Assembly: GCA_025766275.1 (NCBI GenBank)
Contig: JAFKAC010000029.1
Coordinates: 558,001 to 622,000, forward strand
Direction of reading: 5' to 3'
Source: Lactarius indigo
Taxonomy: Eukaryota; Basidiomycota; Agaricomycetes; Russulales; Russulaceae
DNA: 64,000 nucleotides
This document shows positions 11,166 through 22,222 of the stretch, one piece after another. The first letter of the stretch is position 1. Each line of letters starts with the position of its first letter. A program made the position numbers and the translations under genes. The notes under the pieces were generated by a model. The model was not told the DNA's origin. It worked only from the letters and a program-made list of their open reading frames with translations, and searched no databases.

Positions 11166-11344
11166 TGTTAGGAAGGAAGCAGTCGGTATCGACCGGCTGA
11201 ATCTGAGTTAAGGTATAAACTCTGATTGAATCTTTGTATGTAATAGCACGTTGTGTCCATCATATAGGGGTAGCGCACATCCTTTCTCAGACGCTATCCT
11301 TCTCCTTCCCTCAGCGGGTGTGATTCAAATACATTATTACTATA
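11166..11344 (+). repeat. Copia E 5' LTR
   Basis: A 179-bp LTR, TGTTAGGAAGG...ATTACTATA, unlike most fungal LTRs in ending TA rather than CA. It has a 4-base insertion near its start relative to the 3' copy. Confidence 0.9.
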
Positions 11345-11356
11345 GGTTATGGGCCC
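11345..11356 (+). promoter_or_regulatory. Copia E primer-binding site
   Basis: GGTTATGGGCCC abuts the LTR with no spacer, as in copia C (1682) and after LTR A (41496). It is interpreted as complementary to the initiator tRNA-Met anticodon arm. Confidence 0.7.
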
Positions 11357-11445
11357 TGGCCCCATAGCTTAAAACTTGTTGGCCAGGAAATTCTACAGCT
11401 GCTATAGTCAAAATCTACCCTCATACTAAAGAAACACCCTGCAAT

Positions 11446-12057
11446 ATGCTGCCGTGGCGACCAGACGACAACGACGATGAAAGTAATTCGCCCCCATGGC
11501 AACTAGATGAAGAAGACGATCAAAGTAATTCGTCTGAGGAAGAAAAGGAAGAGAAAATATATCTCAAACGAGCAAAAGCCCCTGATTCATCTGTGACTCA
11601 CGTGATAGAGCTGCTGACCGATGAGAACTGGGGGATATGGCGCAGAAGAATGCTAATGATGTTGCGGTACTGTCATGTATTGCAGCACGTGCAAGGCACT
11701 CTCCCATGACCAACCAGTCCTCGGAATGCGGAGATTTGGGACGACAATGATAGTTATGCCCAAATCCTCATCACAAATAATATAACAGAGTCTCAAATGA
11801 ATAACACACATCGCTGTACAACAGCGTTAGAAATCTGGAACAGTCTTGAGGCCATACATCAGATGAAAGGTCTTAACACTTATTTCCAGATCCTTTATAA
11901 TATGAACCATATTGTCTCCGACGAAACTACGAACATCCCCGAACTATTAAACAACATGAAGTCGCAATGGAAACGCCTTATACAAGTATGTAGCAGGCGT
12001 ATACCATTGACTGATCAATATTTTAAGATACTTATTGCCTACGCACTTGTGATCAAT
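11446..12057 (+). pseudogene. Copia E gag, deleted
   Basis: Gag begins MLPWRPDDNDDESNSPPW, has an acidic N terminus, and contains TDENWGIWRRRMLMML and ALEIWNSLEAIH typical of copia Gag. TGA at 11707-11709 (likely CGA) interrupts it. The frame ends at 12057 inside the UBN2-like region. The zinc knuckle and protease expected next are absent, so an internal deletion joins gag to the integrase pre-domain. Confidence 0.75.
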
Positions 12058-12062
12058 TAAAC

Positions 12063-14656
12063 CCAACTGCATAACATGCATAGAAGCCAAACACACAGAA
12101 GAACCCTATGGCGAGAAAATGAAGAAACAAACTACGCTGGGCGAACTTACCCATATCAACCTATGGGGAAAGTATGACAAAGCCTCAATTAATGGTAATC
12201 AATACTTCCTCTTATTTGTCGACGATGCGTCGCGATATATAACGGTCCGCTTCCTAAAAGGAAAGGATCAAGCAGCCCAGGGAGTCAGAGAATATCTGAC
12301 ATACCTTGAGACTAATCATAAACCCCCGCGAGCTACACGGACAGACCGCAGGAAAGAGTTTATAAACGATATCCTACAAACGTGGTGTCGTGAGCGCGGA
12401 ATTGAAAATCAAATGACCGCACCATACTCACCTGCTCAAAATGGTATAGCTGAACGCACAAATCGCACGTTGGTCGAACTTGCCCATGTGATGTTATGTG
12501 GACAAGAGATGCCTGAATTCTTGTGGGAATACGCTGTCAAACATGCAGTGTATATACAAAATCGGTCTTACACACAAGCCCTAGAAAGGGTAACACCTTA
12601 TCAAATGTGGTTCGGTGAAAAGCCCAATGTTACTCACCTTCAGGAATTCAGTACACCAGTTTGGGTGCTCCTGCAAGGTCAAGCTATGCAGCGGAAAATG
12701 TTATCAAAATCACTGCGTTGTGCCTTTGTAGGATATGAAGACGGATCAAAAGCCGTTCAATATTATAACATGGAAACGTGAAAAATTCTCACCTCTCGGA
12801 ATTTTAAATTTCTCAATAAATCCCAGAATAATTTCCCCACCGAGCCGATATTAATTGAGCCGGACGCACAGCGTGAAGGGGAGTTGGGAGAACGAGGCAC
12901 CCTGTCTGCCGGTACTACAGAAGATAGACAACCTATAGCCTCCGGCAGTGGACTAAAGAGGAAGAGAAGTGATGACGCACCAGAAGATCCCAAACTACAA
13001 CCCCGAAAAACGCGTGGTGTACACAAAGACTACCGGCAATTAGAAAACCCGTTTTCGGATACAGAAGACGAAGATGAGGTTATTGCCACACTGGGGACAG
13101 TGATAATTGGTGATCCGAAGAGCCTCAAAGAGGCGAAGGAAACACCAGAGTGGCCAGAATGGGAACGCATGGTAGAAGCCGAGCTGAAACAGCTTAGTCA
13201 GACTGGCATGTGGAAACTCACCGAACCACCTGCAAATTCCATTCCCATTGCAAATAAATGGGTCTTCACAAGGAAGTACAGCAAAGCTGGAAACCTACTC
13301 AAATATAAAGCCCATCTAGTTGCAAAAGGGTATGCACAGAGACCAGGATATGATTATAATGAAACATTTTCCCTGGTAGTAAGACTCGAAACACTTCGAG
13401 CAATTCTCGCGCTAGCCGCTATAGTTGACCTCCACACCCAGCAAATGGATGTGAAAGGAGCTTACCTAAATGGTATCCTCAAAGAGAAGGTCTATATGCA
13501 GCAACCCGAAGGCTACGAAGATGGCACAGATCAAGTATGTCTGCTCATAAAAACCCTATATGGACTTAAACAGTCCAGGCGTGAGTGGAATAAAGAGCTC
13601 GACAATAAATTAAACAAACACAGATTCACCTCTTTAAAGGCCGATCCATGTGCATACGTCAGAAGGGGAGCCGACCTGGAGATAATAACTGTATGGGTTG
13701 ATGACCTCATGCTGTTTGCAATGTCAACGGAAGCTATGGAGCGTACAAAAGCAGACTTACGTTCAGAGTGGGAAGTTACAGACATGGGAGAGCCAACCAA
13801 GATTGTCGGGATAGAAATAACCTGAGACGACACAGAAATCAAGATAACGCAGCAAAAATATATAGAAGCCATCCTCGAGAAGGAGGGCATGAAGCGTGCT
13901 AATCCTGTGGCAACTCCACTCAACTCCAATATGATGCTCTTACCTAATCCAGACAGGAATGAGGGGAGTAGGAGCAACTCTTACGCAAGGTTGCTTGGCG
14001 AACTCCAGTTTCTGGCAAATGCAACCAGACTGGATATAGCGTATGCCATTAACAGACTGGCCTCATACACAGCCAATCCGAGTCTGGAGCATACCGGAGC
14101 CCTAAAAAGAATATTAAGATATCTCGCTGGCACGAAGACGTATGGAATTACTTACTCAAGGAAGAAATTTGAGACGAAAAACTCCAATTTGTTCCATGGG
14201 TTTTCCGACGCAGTGTATGCCAATACCGACGATTACAAATCGGTTACGGGATATGTCTTCTTAACAGGCGGAGGAGCAATTACCTGGATGTCAAAGAAAC
14301 AATCAATAATGGCTCTATCCTCGACTGAGGCAGAATACATTGCCTTATCTGAGGCAAGCCGGGAAGCTTCATGGCTGAGGAACCTATATGAAGAGTTAGG
14401 CTACGGTCAAGAATATCCCACACTAATTCAAGAGGATAACATGAGTGCAATGGCGATGGCAAAAAATCCAAAGTTCCACAAGAGATCAAAACATCTTGCC
14501 ACGCCTTGGCATTTAATCCGAGAGTTGGTGGCAGATGGTGTGGTGGAATTAGGAGATTGTCGTGACCCAGACCAAACAGCCGACATCCTCACAAAAGCGT
14601 TGCCAAGACCAAAGCATAAAAAGCATACAGAAGAAATGGGATTGAAACCGACGTGA
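12063..14656 (+). pseudogene. Copia E pol: integrase, RT, RNase H (two stops)
   Basis: One frame from CITCIEAKH (pre-integrase Cys pair) to KHTEEMGLKPT. Integrase: THINLWGKYD, FVDDASRY, TRTDRRKEF and NGIAERTNRTLVE. RT: KWVFTRKYSKAGNLLKYKA, QQMDVKGAYLNG, LYGLKQS and active site WVDDLMLF. RNase H: GFSDAVYANTDDYKSVTGY and MALSSTEAEYIALSEASRE. TGA stops at 12779-12781 and 13823-13825 look like CGA or TGG decay. The protease is missing and the integrase reads RTDRRKEF where RSDRGGEF is usual. The element could move only with help from a relative. Confidence 0.88.
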
Positions 14657-14663
14657 AGGGGAG

Positions 14664-14838
14664 TGTTAGAAAGCAGTCGGTATCGACTGGCTGAATCTGA
14701 GTTAAGGTATAAACTCCAATCGAATCTTTGTATGTAATAGCACGTTGTGTCCATCATATAGGGGTAGCGTGCATCCTTTCTCAGACGCTATCCTTCTCCT
14801 TCCCTCAGCAGGTGTGATTCAAATACATTATTACTATA
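14664..14838 (+). repeat. Copia E 3' LTR
   Basis: A 175-bp LTR, TGTTAGAAAGC...ATTACTATA, preceded by the purine tract gaaggggag. It differs from the 5' LTR mainly by CpG-type transitions (for example gtagcgtgc against gtagcgcac). Confidence 0.9.
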
Positions 14839-15620
14839 CTGGATGATTTTGATGAGCATCTTTTAGACTTTGATGAGATGGACAAGGACAACTTGTTGGC
14901 AACTTGGTCTCACCCCCTAAGCATGATGTTTTTTGCAACCACAAGTACCCAGTTGTCTGCTGCAACACCTCTCTCTTTTCTCTCAGGTTCTCAACCTTCT
15001 GGCCTCCCCATCAACATCACCACCTGCCTGACTCATGATGAACTCACACACAACCTGGAGTTCATGAAATATGTCAATATGGTTGGCCACCTTCAAGAAC
15101 TTCTCAGCTTGCAACAAAATACTTTGTCAGTGAATTGTGAGTCACATTTTGTCTTTTTTTTTCTATTTTTTACTCATCCTTTCCTCATCCTTCTCTAGCT
15201 ACAGTTGCCAGTTCATTCACTTCATCCCTGCACCTGATGGTGACAAGCTGTAAGTGCTCTTTTTTCCTGTCATAATCGTACAGCTAATTTGTTTTTTTAC
15301 AATTGTCAGCTCAAGCTATTAGCTCAGCTGCTTCATCTTTGAATCCAAGTGAGTTGGCCTTGCAAGTTGCTAGCTGGTCTAAGGCAGAGCAAGGCATGAG
15401 CGGTGCCTTAGAGCACAGTCTTCGAGTGAGCAGGCAAAAGCAGCACGTGCACATTCCTCTTTTGCGTGCCACCACCAGCCCACCCTGCTTTTCAACTGGT
15501 CTGATAAACTGGTATTACTTTTGCTTTTGAAAGAAAAAGAAAGAACACACACAAATAACGATCCCACAATCAACATCTCCCTTGACCTATCCATCTTGCC
15601 CCATTGAATAGCCCAAAACC

Positions 15621-17507
15621 ATGCTGTGCATCTTGAATGACCTGACATGGGACATCTGTCCAAGCTTTCAGGGTAATGAATGGGATTTTTTATGTCAGAC
15701 CATGATCGACACTCACCTAGGAGTGGAACCCCTCACTGAGGAGGGTGCTGCTCTACAGTTGAAAGAGGCCTGGGCCAGGGAAAACAGCAACAAGATAACT
15801 GCCTGGAATGAACAACTAGAACAAGTCCGCACTGAGCAGGAAGAGCAGGACATGCAGGTGCAAGAAGAGGAAGATGTGCAACAGGTGCTCCAGGACAAGG
15901 AAACTGAAGAACAGCACAAGGAGGTAGAAAAGAAAAAGCTGAGGCTCAATCCTTTCGACCCCAACCGCAGCCTGGGCAAATACATTGAGCCAAGGCCAGC
16001 ACAATATGCCTTGAACAAAATTAACAATCTAGAGTATGTAGAGCTAGATTACTTCACTCTCAGGGGCTGCAAAGAGGCAGCCAGTGACTCCAACAAATCT
16101 GTCAGCCAGGATACCCTAGCCTTCACCCAGGTTGAAGGTTCCTTCACCATTCACCCCCTTGCCATGATAAGACCCTCCAGGGGCATCAGATGCAACAAAG
16201 ATCTGAGCTGGGAGGAAATGTTCAGCACCAAGAACACCATGCTTCACTTCATGGGAAAATCTCAGACCTGGCCCACCTCTCATGCCATATCTCTTGCAGC
16301 CTTTTATGTCATGCTGGAGCTTCACCCAAGGCAAAACCAAGACAACAGCAAAAAGATCCTCATTACTTACCAGAGCCAAGTCAGATGTAAATGGTTCAAT
16401 GCACTCAAGCATAATGAAGGTTTCAACATTGAGATTCTTAGTGAGGAGTATCTCCAGTTCATCACCAAAGAGGTCAATAAGAAAGCCCAAGACGAGAGGA
16501 TTGATCAGGTGCCTTCCCTTTCCTCTCCCCTCCTGAAGCAAACTGTGCTAACAATCTCCTCCCTTTTTCTCTTTTCTTCCCCACCCTGTTTCCTTCTCTC
16601 ACTCTCTCCCCATCCTATCACCTTTCACCCCACACCCTCTCGTTATGACAAAAACTGTCCTCCTTGCCATTCTCACACATCACTGCTGGCCATGCCCCAC
16701 ACACTGACTTGCACCTTTCCTTGCATCACCAGCTATGCCCTGTGCAATGACGTGCCTTGCCTCCTTGCTGTCAGCTATGCCCCACACACTGAAGACTCCC
16801 TCTTTCCTCCCATTGCTGGCCTCACCCCACACTATATAAAAAATAAAATAAAAAAACCTTATGCCACTGACCACGCCCCAACTGTGCTTCCTCCTGCCCT
16901 GATGGTCGCTGGCTATGCCTTGCACCTTGCTATGGCCTACCTGTTCATCACCCAGCTGCCATCACACCACCAAACCACACAGATTGGCAGGGCACAAGCT
17001 GCCTATGAGGCATCTGTGGCATGCTCCTCCAGGCACCACCATGAGCAAGCTCAACAACCTTACAGCCACCAATGCTCTGCTTCCCCCCAGCGATCAAGCC
17101 CTCCAAGGAGGCACTACTGTTCTTGGTCTCCACAGGGCAACCAGAAACCAACACCTGATTGCTTGGAGATGTGTCCATGGGTGGCACCATGCCACAACAG
17201 GCTGAACAAACCCAAGTTTTTTCAGTCCAGTGCAGGCCTGCGTGGGGGAGTCTGTGTGGCATGCCTTGGCTGCCATGATCACACCTTTGCCAAATGTGAT
17301 GGCTCCAAGCTGTGGGATGGCTCAGAAGGCTCCTCCAGAAAGAACGAGCAGGGGAGGCTCATTGCATCCAATGGCCTCCCCCTGTGCTTCAACTGGCAGG
17401 TTCAAAGAGGATGTTCCTCTGCGAGCCATCCTGAGCATCATAGGTGTTCTGGTTGTGAAAAAAGCAACCATGGAGCCCAGTCTTGTCCTTGTGCGGAGAA
17501 GGCTTAA
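15621..17507 (+). CDS. Gag-like ORF of DIRS-like retroelement
   Basis: A 628-codon open frame. Residues 1-60: LNDLTWDICPSF...TMIDTHLG. About 60-115 is a Glu/Gln/Lys-rich coiled coil (EQEEQDMQVQEEEDVQQVLQ). About 125-300: YALNKINNLEYVELDYFTLR, PSRGIRCNKDLSWEEMF and YQSQVRCKWFNALKHNEGFN. About 300-530 is Pro/Ser/His-rich and may be an intron or linker; a Gln codon at about 16508 precedes it. The C terminus has Cys/His clusters, CVACLGCHDHTFAKC and CSGCEKSNHGAQSC, a likely nucleic-acid-binding knuckle. It lies directly before the RT at 17510, so it fits a Gag role. Whether the middle is spliced out is not settled. Confidence 0.6.
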   Translation: MLCILNDLTWDICPSFQGNEWDFLCQTMIDTHLGVEPLTEEGAALQLKEAWARENSNKITAWNEQLEQVRTEQEEQDMQVQEEEDVQQVLQDKETEEQHKEVEKKKLRLNPFDPNRSLGKYIEPRPAQYALNKINNLEYVELDYFTLRGCKEAASDSNKSVSQDTLAFTQVEGSFTIHPLAMIRPSRGIRCNKDLSWEEMFSTKNTMLHFMGKSQTWPTSHAISLAAFYVMLELHPRQNQDNSKKILITYQSQVRCKWFNALKHNEGFNIEILSEEYLQFITKEVNKKAQDERIDQVPSLSSPLLKQTVLTISSLFLFSSPPCFLLSLSPHPITFHPTPSRYDKNCPPCHSHTSLLAMPHTLTCTFPCITSYALCNDVPCLLAVSYAPHTEDSLFPPIAGLTPHYIKNKIKKPYATDHAPTVLPPALMVAGYALHLAMAYLFITQLPSHHQTTQIGRAQAAYEASVACSSRHHHEQAQQPYSHQCSASPQRSSPPRRHYCSWSPQGNQKPTPDCLEMCPWVAPCHNRLNKPKFFQSSAGLRGGVCVACLGCHDHTFAKCDGSKLWDGSEGSSRKNEQGRLIASNGLPLCFNWQVQRGCSSASHPEHHRCSGCEKSNHGAQSCPCAEKA

Positions 17508-17509
17508 GC

Positions 17510-18682
17510 CCCACACACCATATATCCTGGGCACTTGGGCTTCTGAGCTCACATGCCTTGACCTACAAGCCAAGTTCCTGTCCCTGCTACAGGGTTTCAT
17601 GGAGGGTTTTAACCTTGGAATTCTGCATATCTTACACACCTTTGCCCTGCCTAACCATCAATCTATTAATTCCCTGCTTAATGTATATAATGGTATTGTT
17701 GAACATGAGTTTGCTTTGGGCCATTACATCAGCCCATTCTCACATAATCAACTGGAGGCTGTTCTGGGCCCCTTTCAAACCTCTCCCCTCTCCCTTGTTC
17801 CCAAAACTTCCAAACCTGGAAAATACCAAGCAGTTCACAATTTCTTGCACCCACATAACCCCCTCCCCAGCTTTGCTGCAATCAACTCCCACATCAACAG
17901 TGATGAATTCCCATGCACCTGGAGCACTTTCTCCACCATTGCACTTATTATCACGCACTTACCCCCAGGCTCTCAGGCCTCCATGTGCAATGTCACAGAG
18001 GCCTACAGAACTATCCCAGCCACCCCTTCCCAGTGGCCCAGTTTGGTTGTTCCCTTACAAGCAAACAACCAGTTGCTGTTAATGTATGTAATAACTTCAG
18101 CCTCACCTCAGCTGGGGGCGTCTATGGAGCTGTTGCAGACACAGGGACCAACATCTTCAGGGGCAATGGCATCAGCCCAATCTCCAAGTGGGTTGATGAC
18201 CATATCTTTTTCAGAATCGTGTGAGATCACCTGCCAGACTACAATGTGCAGCATCTCTCCTGGTGCAACAAGATACATGCTCACAGCAGGCACAGGCTGG
18301 AGGGTGGCCATGTATGGTATGGGGGGAAGAGCCTGCCCAACAACTCCACTGAGGAGTTTGATGAGGACTATAGCACAATCCTACAGGACTTGGCAGGGGT
18401 CTCCATGCACACAGCACATGACCTTCCCTTCTCCTATGCCAACACAGATATCGACACACTCTCCATTCACCTTGGCATCAGGTGGGAGTTGTCCAAAACA
18501 GTACTGTTTGGAACTGAGATTCCATACCTTGGACTGCTATGGAACCTGCAGACACACTACGTACACTTACTCAAGAAAAAGAGGGTTAAGTACCTGGCTG
18601 CCATCGAAGAATGGGAGGGCTGGTGCACCCACAACCTACTCAAAACTCAAAAACTATACAGAAAACTTCTGCACACCTCACT
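17510..18682 (+). pseudogene. DIRS-like reverse transcriptase, frameshifted
   Basis: RT of the tyrosine-recombinase retroelement type. The first frame (to about 18090) has GFMEGFNLGILHILHTFALP, GPFQTSPLSLVPKTSKPGKY, INSHINSDEFPCTWSTFSTI and NVTEAYRTIPATPSQWP. After a shift near 18080 it continues NVCNNFSLTSAGG and SKWVDDHIFFRI, where VDD is the polymerase signature. After a second change near 18228 it runs YGGKSLPNNSTEEFDEDYST, LGIRWELSKTVLF and KYLAAIEEWEG to KLLHTSL. The RNase H and recombinase parts lie on the other side of the G2 insertion (26071 onward). Assignment rests on motif order and the linked recombinase. Confidence 0.7.
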
Positions 18683-18892
18683 TGTTATGCTCCACTAGTG
18701 CTAGTCCAACTTGGACTCAAGATGGTGTAGGTGACTTTGCTAAGACTAGGTGAATGGGAACCTTGTGTCAACTGAATGCAGGCTGAACAGGGGCACTATG
18801 GGCACATGCTGCAGCAAAGATGAAGAAGTACTATCCCTTGGTGGATAGATGTGGAAGCACACTTAGTCCAGGACTAAGGCAAACGATAGACA

Positions 18893-19436
18893 TGTTGATA
18901 AGTAGCCTGTGTGCACTTAGCAGCTCTAATGGACTTGCAGATATGGACTGCTTTAGATTAGATATATTGGACTTATGTAGATTAGATTTGATCTGTACAA
19001 TCTAGTGCTTCCATGACATCACTGTACAATGACATCATATGGACTACTCCAGACTCTTCATTGTACTCCTTCCCTTGTTCTCTTTCTAGTGTTATCTTTA
19101 TTGTGATGTCACTATGATATCATACTTGCCTAGACTTTCTTTTGTTCTATACACCTTGTTCTCCTTATGCACACTCCTTTGTCCTGCTGTAGAACAAAGC
19201 ATCCCTTGTACTCTGTGACTTGTAGTTACTTCCCTTGTACTAGTGTCATGTCTCTGTACAGTATAAGTAGACTGCTTGTATGCCCTGGTCCACATCAGTT
19301 CTCACTCTGTTGTGTGCCAGACTTCCACTTTGCTTCACTCTGCTTGACACCCCTGTGCTGCTTCTAGTCACCCTCTATATCTCACCACAGACTTCTTAGC
19401 CCTCTGTGAGTATAGTTCTTATGTGTCTGTTCATCA
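18893..19436 (+). mobile_element. Solo LTR A, TSD agaca
   Basis: TGTTGATAAGTAGCC...GTCTGTTCATCA, 544 bp, with agaca at 18888-18892 and 19437-19441. Internal landmarks shared by the family are tgatctgtacaatctag, a tgacatcatatggac segment, atgatgtcactatgatatca and a tataagtag box. It sits in the G2 LTR. Confidence 0.9.
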
Positions 19437-19652
19437 AGACAAGTCAAGGGAGTGGATTGAAGAAGACCAAGATGGGGACTCTTGGTCTTCTGGAGCAACT
19501 ACTTATACAAATACACATGGGCTTTAAAGCGCTGCTGGAACAATGGGAACCAATAGTGTAACTAGCTTGAACCCTAGTACAGCTATCCTAGTAATGAGTC
19601 ATACATGAGTTGTAATCACATGCAAACTACCATGCTGACTGATACAAAGTAA

Positions 19653-20394
19653 ATGGGGCTCCTTGAACTGCAACCACCACCATGGGCAGTTTTTCCCACA
19701 CCTGGGCTAGGACCACCACTCACACCTTTATAGAACCATTGAAACCCACTCATATTAGAGTTGCCCTACCAGGCATGATAGTGTACCCACTGAACGTCTG
19801 ACCACTACCATGATATACCCACTGAATGTGAAACATTGAATGTTGCACACCCAAAGTTGAATGTTGAACTGCACACTGAATAATAATCACCAAACACAAC
19901 CACAATAAGAACAAACAGCTAAACAGTAGAAACAAATAGACATGTCAGCCCCGGCTATGGAGGTAACCTGGGGAAGATACAATAAATCCTCCATTTTGAC
20001 AAGCCCACTTAGCAAACAAAACAACAAACTATGAAAATAAAGAAGCGTCCCATTCACCCAGCTCATGGAGGCGACCTGGGAAAAAGCCCTGAAAAAGCCC
20101 TCTAGTCTGCCGGATAGGTGGACACACAATTGTGAGATTTTAGTGGGTAGGAATGCATGCCAGTCCCAGGCCGCCAATGGCAACGATAATGTGCCTTGAG
20201 TCCCACACTGCCCCTACACCAGGGGTGTACTTTAATTTGTATTTTCCCTCACTCTGGGCTCTGGCCCAGCTTTTGCGAGTTAGGCAGGGCTGATACCTAC
20301 AATCTCCTGCTGCCTAACACCTAATTACGGAAATCACCTACTATAGATAGTATGTGCTTTCCAAATTTAGAACACTTTCCAAAAAAAAAAAAAA
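19653..20394 (+). mobile_element. Poly(A) retroposon of unknown origin, TSD 15 bp
   Basis: 742 bp ending in a 15-base poly(A) run, flanked by perfect copies of actgatacaaagtaa at 19638-19652 and 20395-20409 (the boundary A is shared with the tail). This is the mark of LINE-type target-primed insertion. I find no convincing A or B box and no open frame on the plus strand. Two similar blocks (atggaggtaacctgggg and atggaggcgacctggg) occur at about 19958 and 20066. It may be another SINE family or a 5'-truncated copy. Confidence 0.75.
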
Positions 20395-20484
20395 ACTGAT
20401 ACAAAGTAATAGTCCATGACTAATAAGGAGTCAGACTGTAGTCATAACCAGTTGTGAGTTGGAATCTGCAGGACAACTGTAACA

Positions 20485-21966
20485 CTACCCCCTTTTCAGA
20501 TGTGAGGCCCACCTCACATAAAGGCTGACAGAGGCCAGTCCTTCTGGACCTCTTCAATACGTTGGAACATGTCAGCCCACTCGAGTCAATAGATAGAATC
20601 CAGCTTATCTTGTGTAATGTTCTCTAGCTGGAGCCTGACCTCCCTGAGGCACACCATCAACCAATCTTTATGGAACACAGCAGCTTGAAAACAGTGAATC
20701 TCTGCTGTAAGAGACTTGTCACCTATCTTCTTGAGTGCACGGTCAGTGGTGTTGCCTTCTTTGACCATGATGAGATCTTTGTGAGTGATAAAAGCTCTTT
20801 GTGAGTGATAAAAGCTCTATTGTTGTGGGGGCAGCAAGGTTGGGTGTATAGGGGTTGGCCATATACGTACAGCAACCCATTGACTAGCCCTAGTACAAAT
20901 GGGCTTCCACACAGGACCATTTGTACGTGGTCAGCTTCTACAACTTGCCCTCTGGGGAGCTTGACTGGGAAGGAAATTGAATTGGGTCCCCTATTGTGCT
21001 TGAACCCTTCTGGTGCCAGGAGGGATGCAGGATCATCGTTGGGAGATTGGGGCTTGTGGGGCACCATTTGGAAGACTCTGATGTCTCCTCGGTACATGGG
21101 ATCTCCATTGGTGTAGATGATGTAAGGGGTGGCATTGGGATCGTCAGTGTGGCTTTGTGTTCTGATATAGGGGTGTCTCGCTGGGTAATAATCACTATCT
21201 TCATGGATAGCATCGCCTCCCTCCAGTACTTCTGCCTTGCCCTTCTCACCTTCCTGCACATCTCCGCTAGGTGTAATTGCTCATCCTGCCACTTGCATGC
21301 TGTCTCCTTCCACTGCTCCTCCCACACTCAGAGTGTCTGGGCACTTGTCAGCACTTAGGAGAGCCACTTGAAGGGCGGTAAGTTCTTCTTGGGTGATGGG
21401 GGTGGTGTTGAATTGTTGACTGGTATCAGGGTTGATGAGGTTGTAAGTGGGGGTGGTGTTGTTGGTGAGGACCCCTCCGGTAGGTAAGGGGAATCGCCTT
21501 TGGATGGTGTCCCACTCTTGCTGGGTGATAAGCCCCTCTTTGTCAGGGACATCTTCAGGAGCTTGGAAGGTGTGTACCGTGTTATGGGCCACCGCACCTC
21601 TCATGAGATGTTCAAGGTGTGTGGTGTGTGGTGTGGAGGCATTGGTAGGAGTCATGAGAATGAGAGAGGTAGAAGTGGGTGATGGAGACTTAGCATGGCA
21701 ACGGGCTGTCTTAATATGCACCTCTCGGTCAGGGTTTGAAGCTTTGAAGTCCTGATATGGCTTTGTCAGCAAAGACATCATCCTTATCTACCCACTGATT
21801 ATCCAAGTCAGGGTAGCCCTTCCATTTGATGAGGTACTGAAGCCAACATCTTCTGCCAAATTGCTGAGAGTCCAGAATCTTCTCAACTTCATATTCTTCC
21901 TCATTATCTACCAAATCTGGTGGTGGGTGCTGATAATTTGGCCTGTGCATGGGTGTCTCATGATAA
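20485..21966 (-). pseudogene. G2 chromodomain and downstream ORF
   Basis: The chromodomain (21950-21729) reads EYEVEKILDSQQFGRRCWLQ and YLIKWKGYPDLDNQWV, with the aromatic and WKGY residues of this fold, which tethers integration to chromatin. Coding continues well past it: PYQDFKASNPDREVHIKTA, EGLITQQEWDTIQRRFPLP and TPITQEELTALQVALLSA. It then goes on in another frame through a basic helical stretch (EMCRKVRRARQKYWREAM), ATPYIIYTNGDPMYRGDIRV and VRLQLENITQDKLDSIY, to the purine tract at about 20490. That is roughly 400 extra residues. The last 350 or so are of no family I recognise. Elements D and G1 have coding in the same place. Confidence 0.6.
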
Positions 21967-22222
21967 TGTTAGAAAGCGACCTATAGAGGGCCCTTGAGTC
22001 ACAGAGGACACAAGGGGACTGCAGAGGAGGATATAAGACTATATTGATCAAAGTAAAGATAGTTACTCACCTGCAGAGGAGGATATAAGACTAAAGCCAT
22101 ATTTTCTGTCCTCTGCAGGATATATCAACCTGACTAAGCATATCTAAATAAGGTAATTCCACTTAGAGCAATGTACAGTCACAGAATAGGTGAAAACAGC
22201 AACACTTTAACCACAAATAACA
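21967..22222 (-). mobile_element. Solo LTR C in G2
   Basis: 256 bp. On its own strand TGTTATTTGTGGTTAAAGTG...GCTTTCTAACA, with flanks gataa (21962-21966) and gatag (22223-22227), a 5-bp duplication with one mismatch. Removing it rejoins the G2 reading LLTPY to HETPMHRPNYQ. This is the only full-length LTR C here and defines the family. Confidence 0.85.

Larger units (their letters stand above)
11166..14838 (+). mobile_element. Complete Ty1/copia element E with TSD ctgga
   Basis: A 3,673-bp copia element: 5' LTR 11166-11344, primer-binding site 11345-11356, a deleted gag, a near-continuous pol, purine run gaaggggag and 3' LTR 14664-14838. Direct repeats ctgga lie at 11161-11165 and 14839-14843. 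The LTRs differ by a few transitions and one 4-base indel, so the insertion is fairly recent. It sits after codon 6 of the ORF starting at 11149. Two in-frame stops in pol and one in gag make it defective. Confidence 0.92.
11149..15530 (+). pseudogene. N-terminal ORF of DIRS-like region, split by copia E
   Basis: ATG 11149 opens MLTILD, and the sequence resumes after copia E at 14844 as DFDEHLLDFDEMDKDNLLAT. The retained 5-bp duplication (ctgga) accounts for the junction. Exon 1 ends at 15136 (donor gtgagtc), exon 2 is 15199-15249 (donor gtaagtg), and exon 3 is 15310-15530. Both introns are phase 1 and end in ctctag and ttgtcag. The segment LTHDELTHNLEFMKY looks conserved. I place it with the downstream gag/RT/recombinase genes by position and by likeness to ORFs that accompany such elements in Agaricomycetes; that last point is recollection, not a search. 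Confidence 0.55.
18683..20484 (-). mobile_element. 3' LTR of chromovirus G2 with two nested insertions
   Basis: The minus-strand LTR starts TGTTACAGTTGTCC at 20484, directly after the purine tract aaaagggggtag. It is interrupted by a poly(A) retroposon (19653-20394) and a solo LTR A (18893-19436). The far end is placed at 18683 (tgttatgctcc on plus), where DIRS RT coding stops, giving about 496 bp net. The left edge is an estimate. Confidence 0.6.

Noticed and set aside
12779..12781. Programmed stop read-through in copia E
   Set aside because: Stops at 12779 and 13823 look like ordinary CGA or TGG decay, and gag also has one.
15621..17507. Full 628-residue protein as a single unspliced product
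   Set aside because: The middle third (about 16515-17190) is low in complexity and includes simple sequence, so an intron or linker is more likely; left open in the feature.
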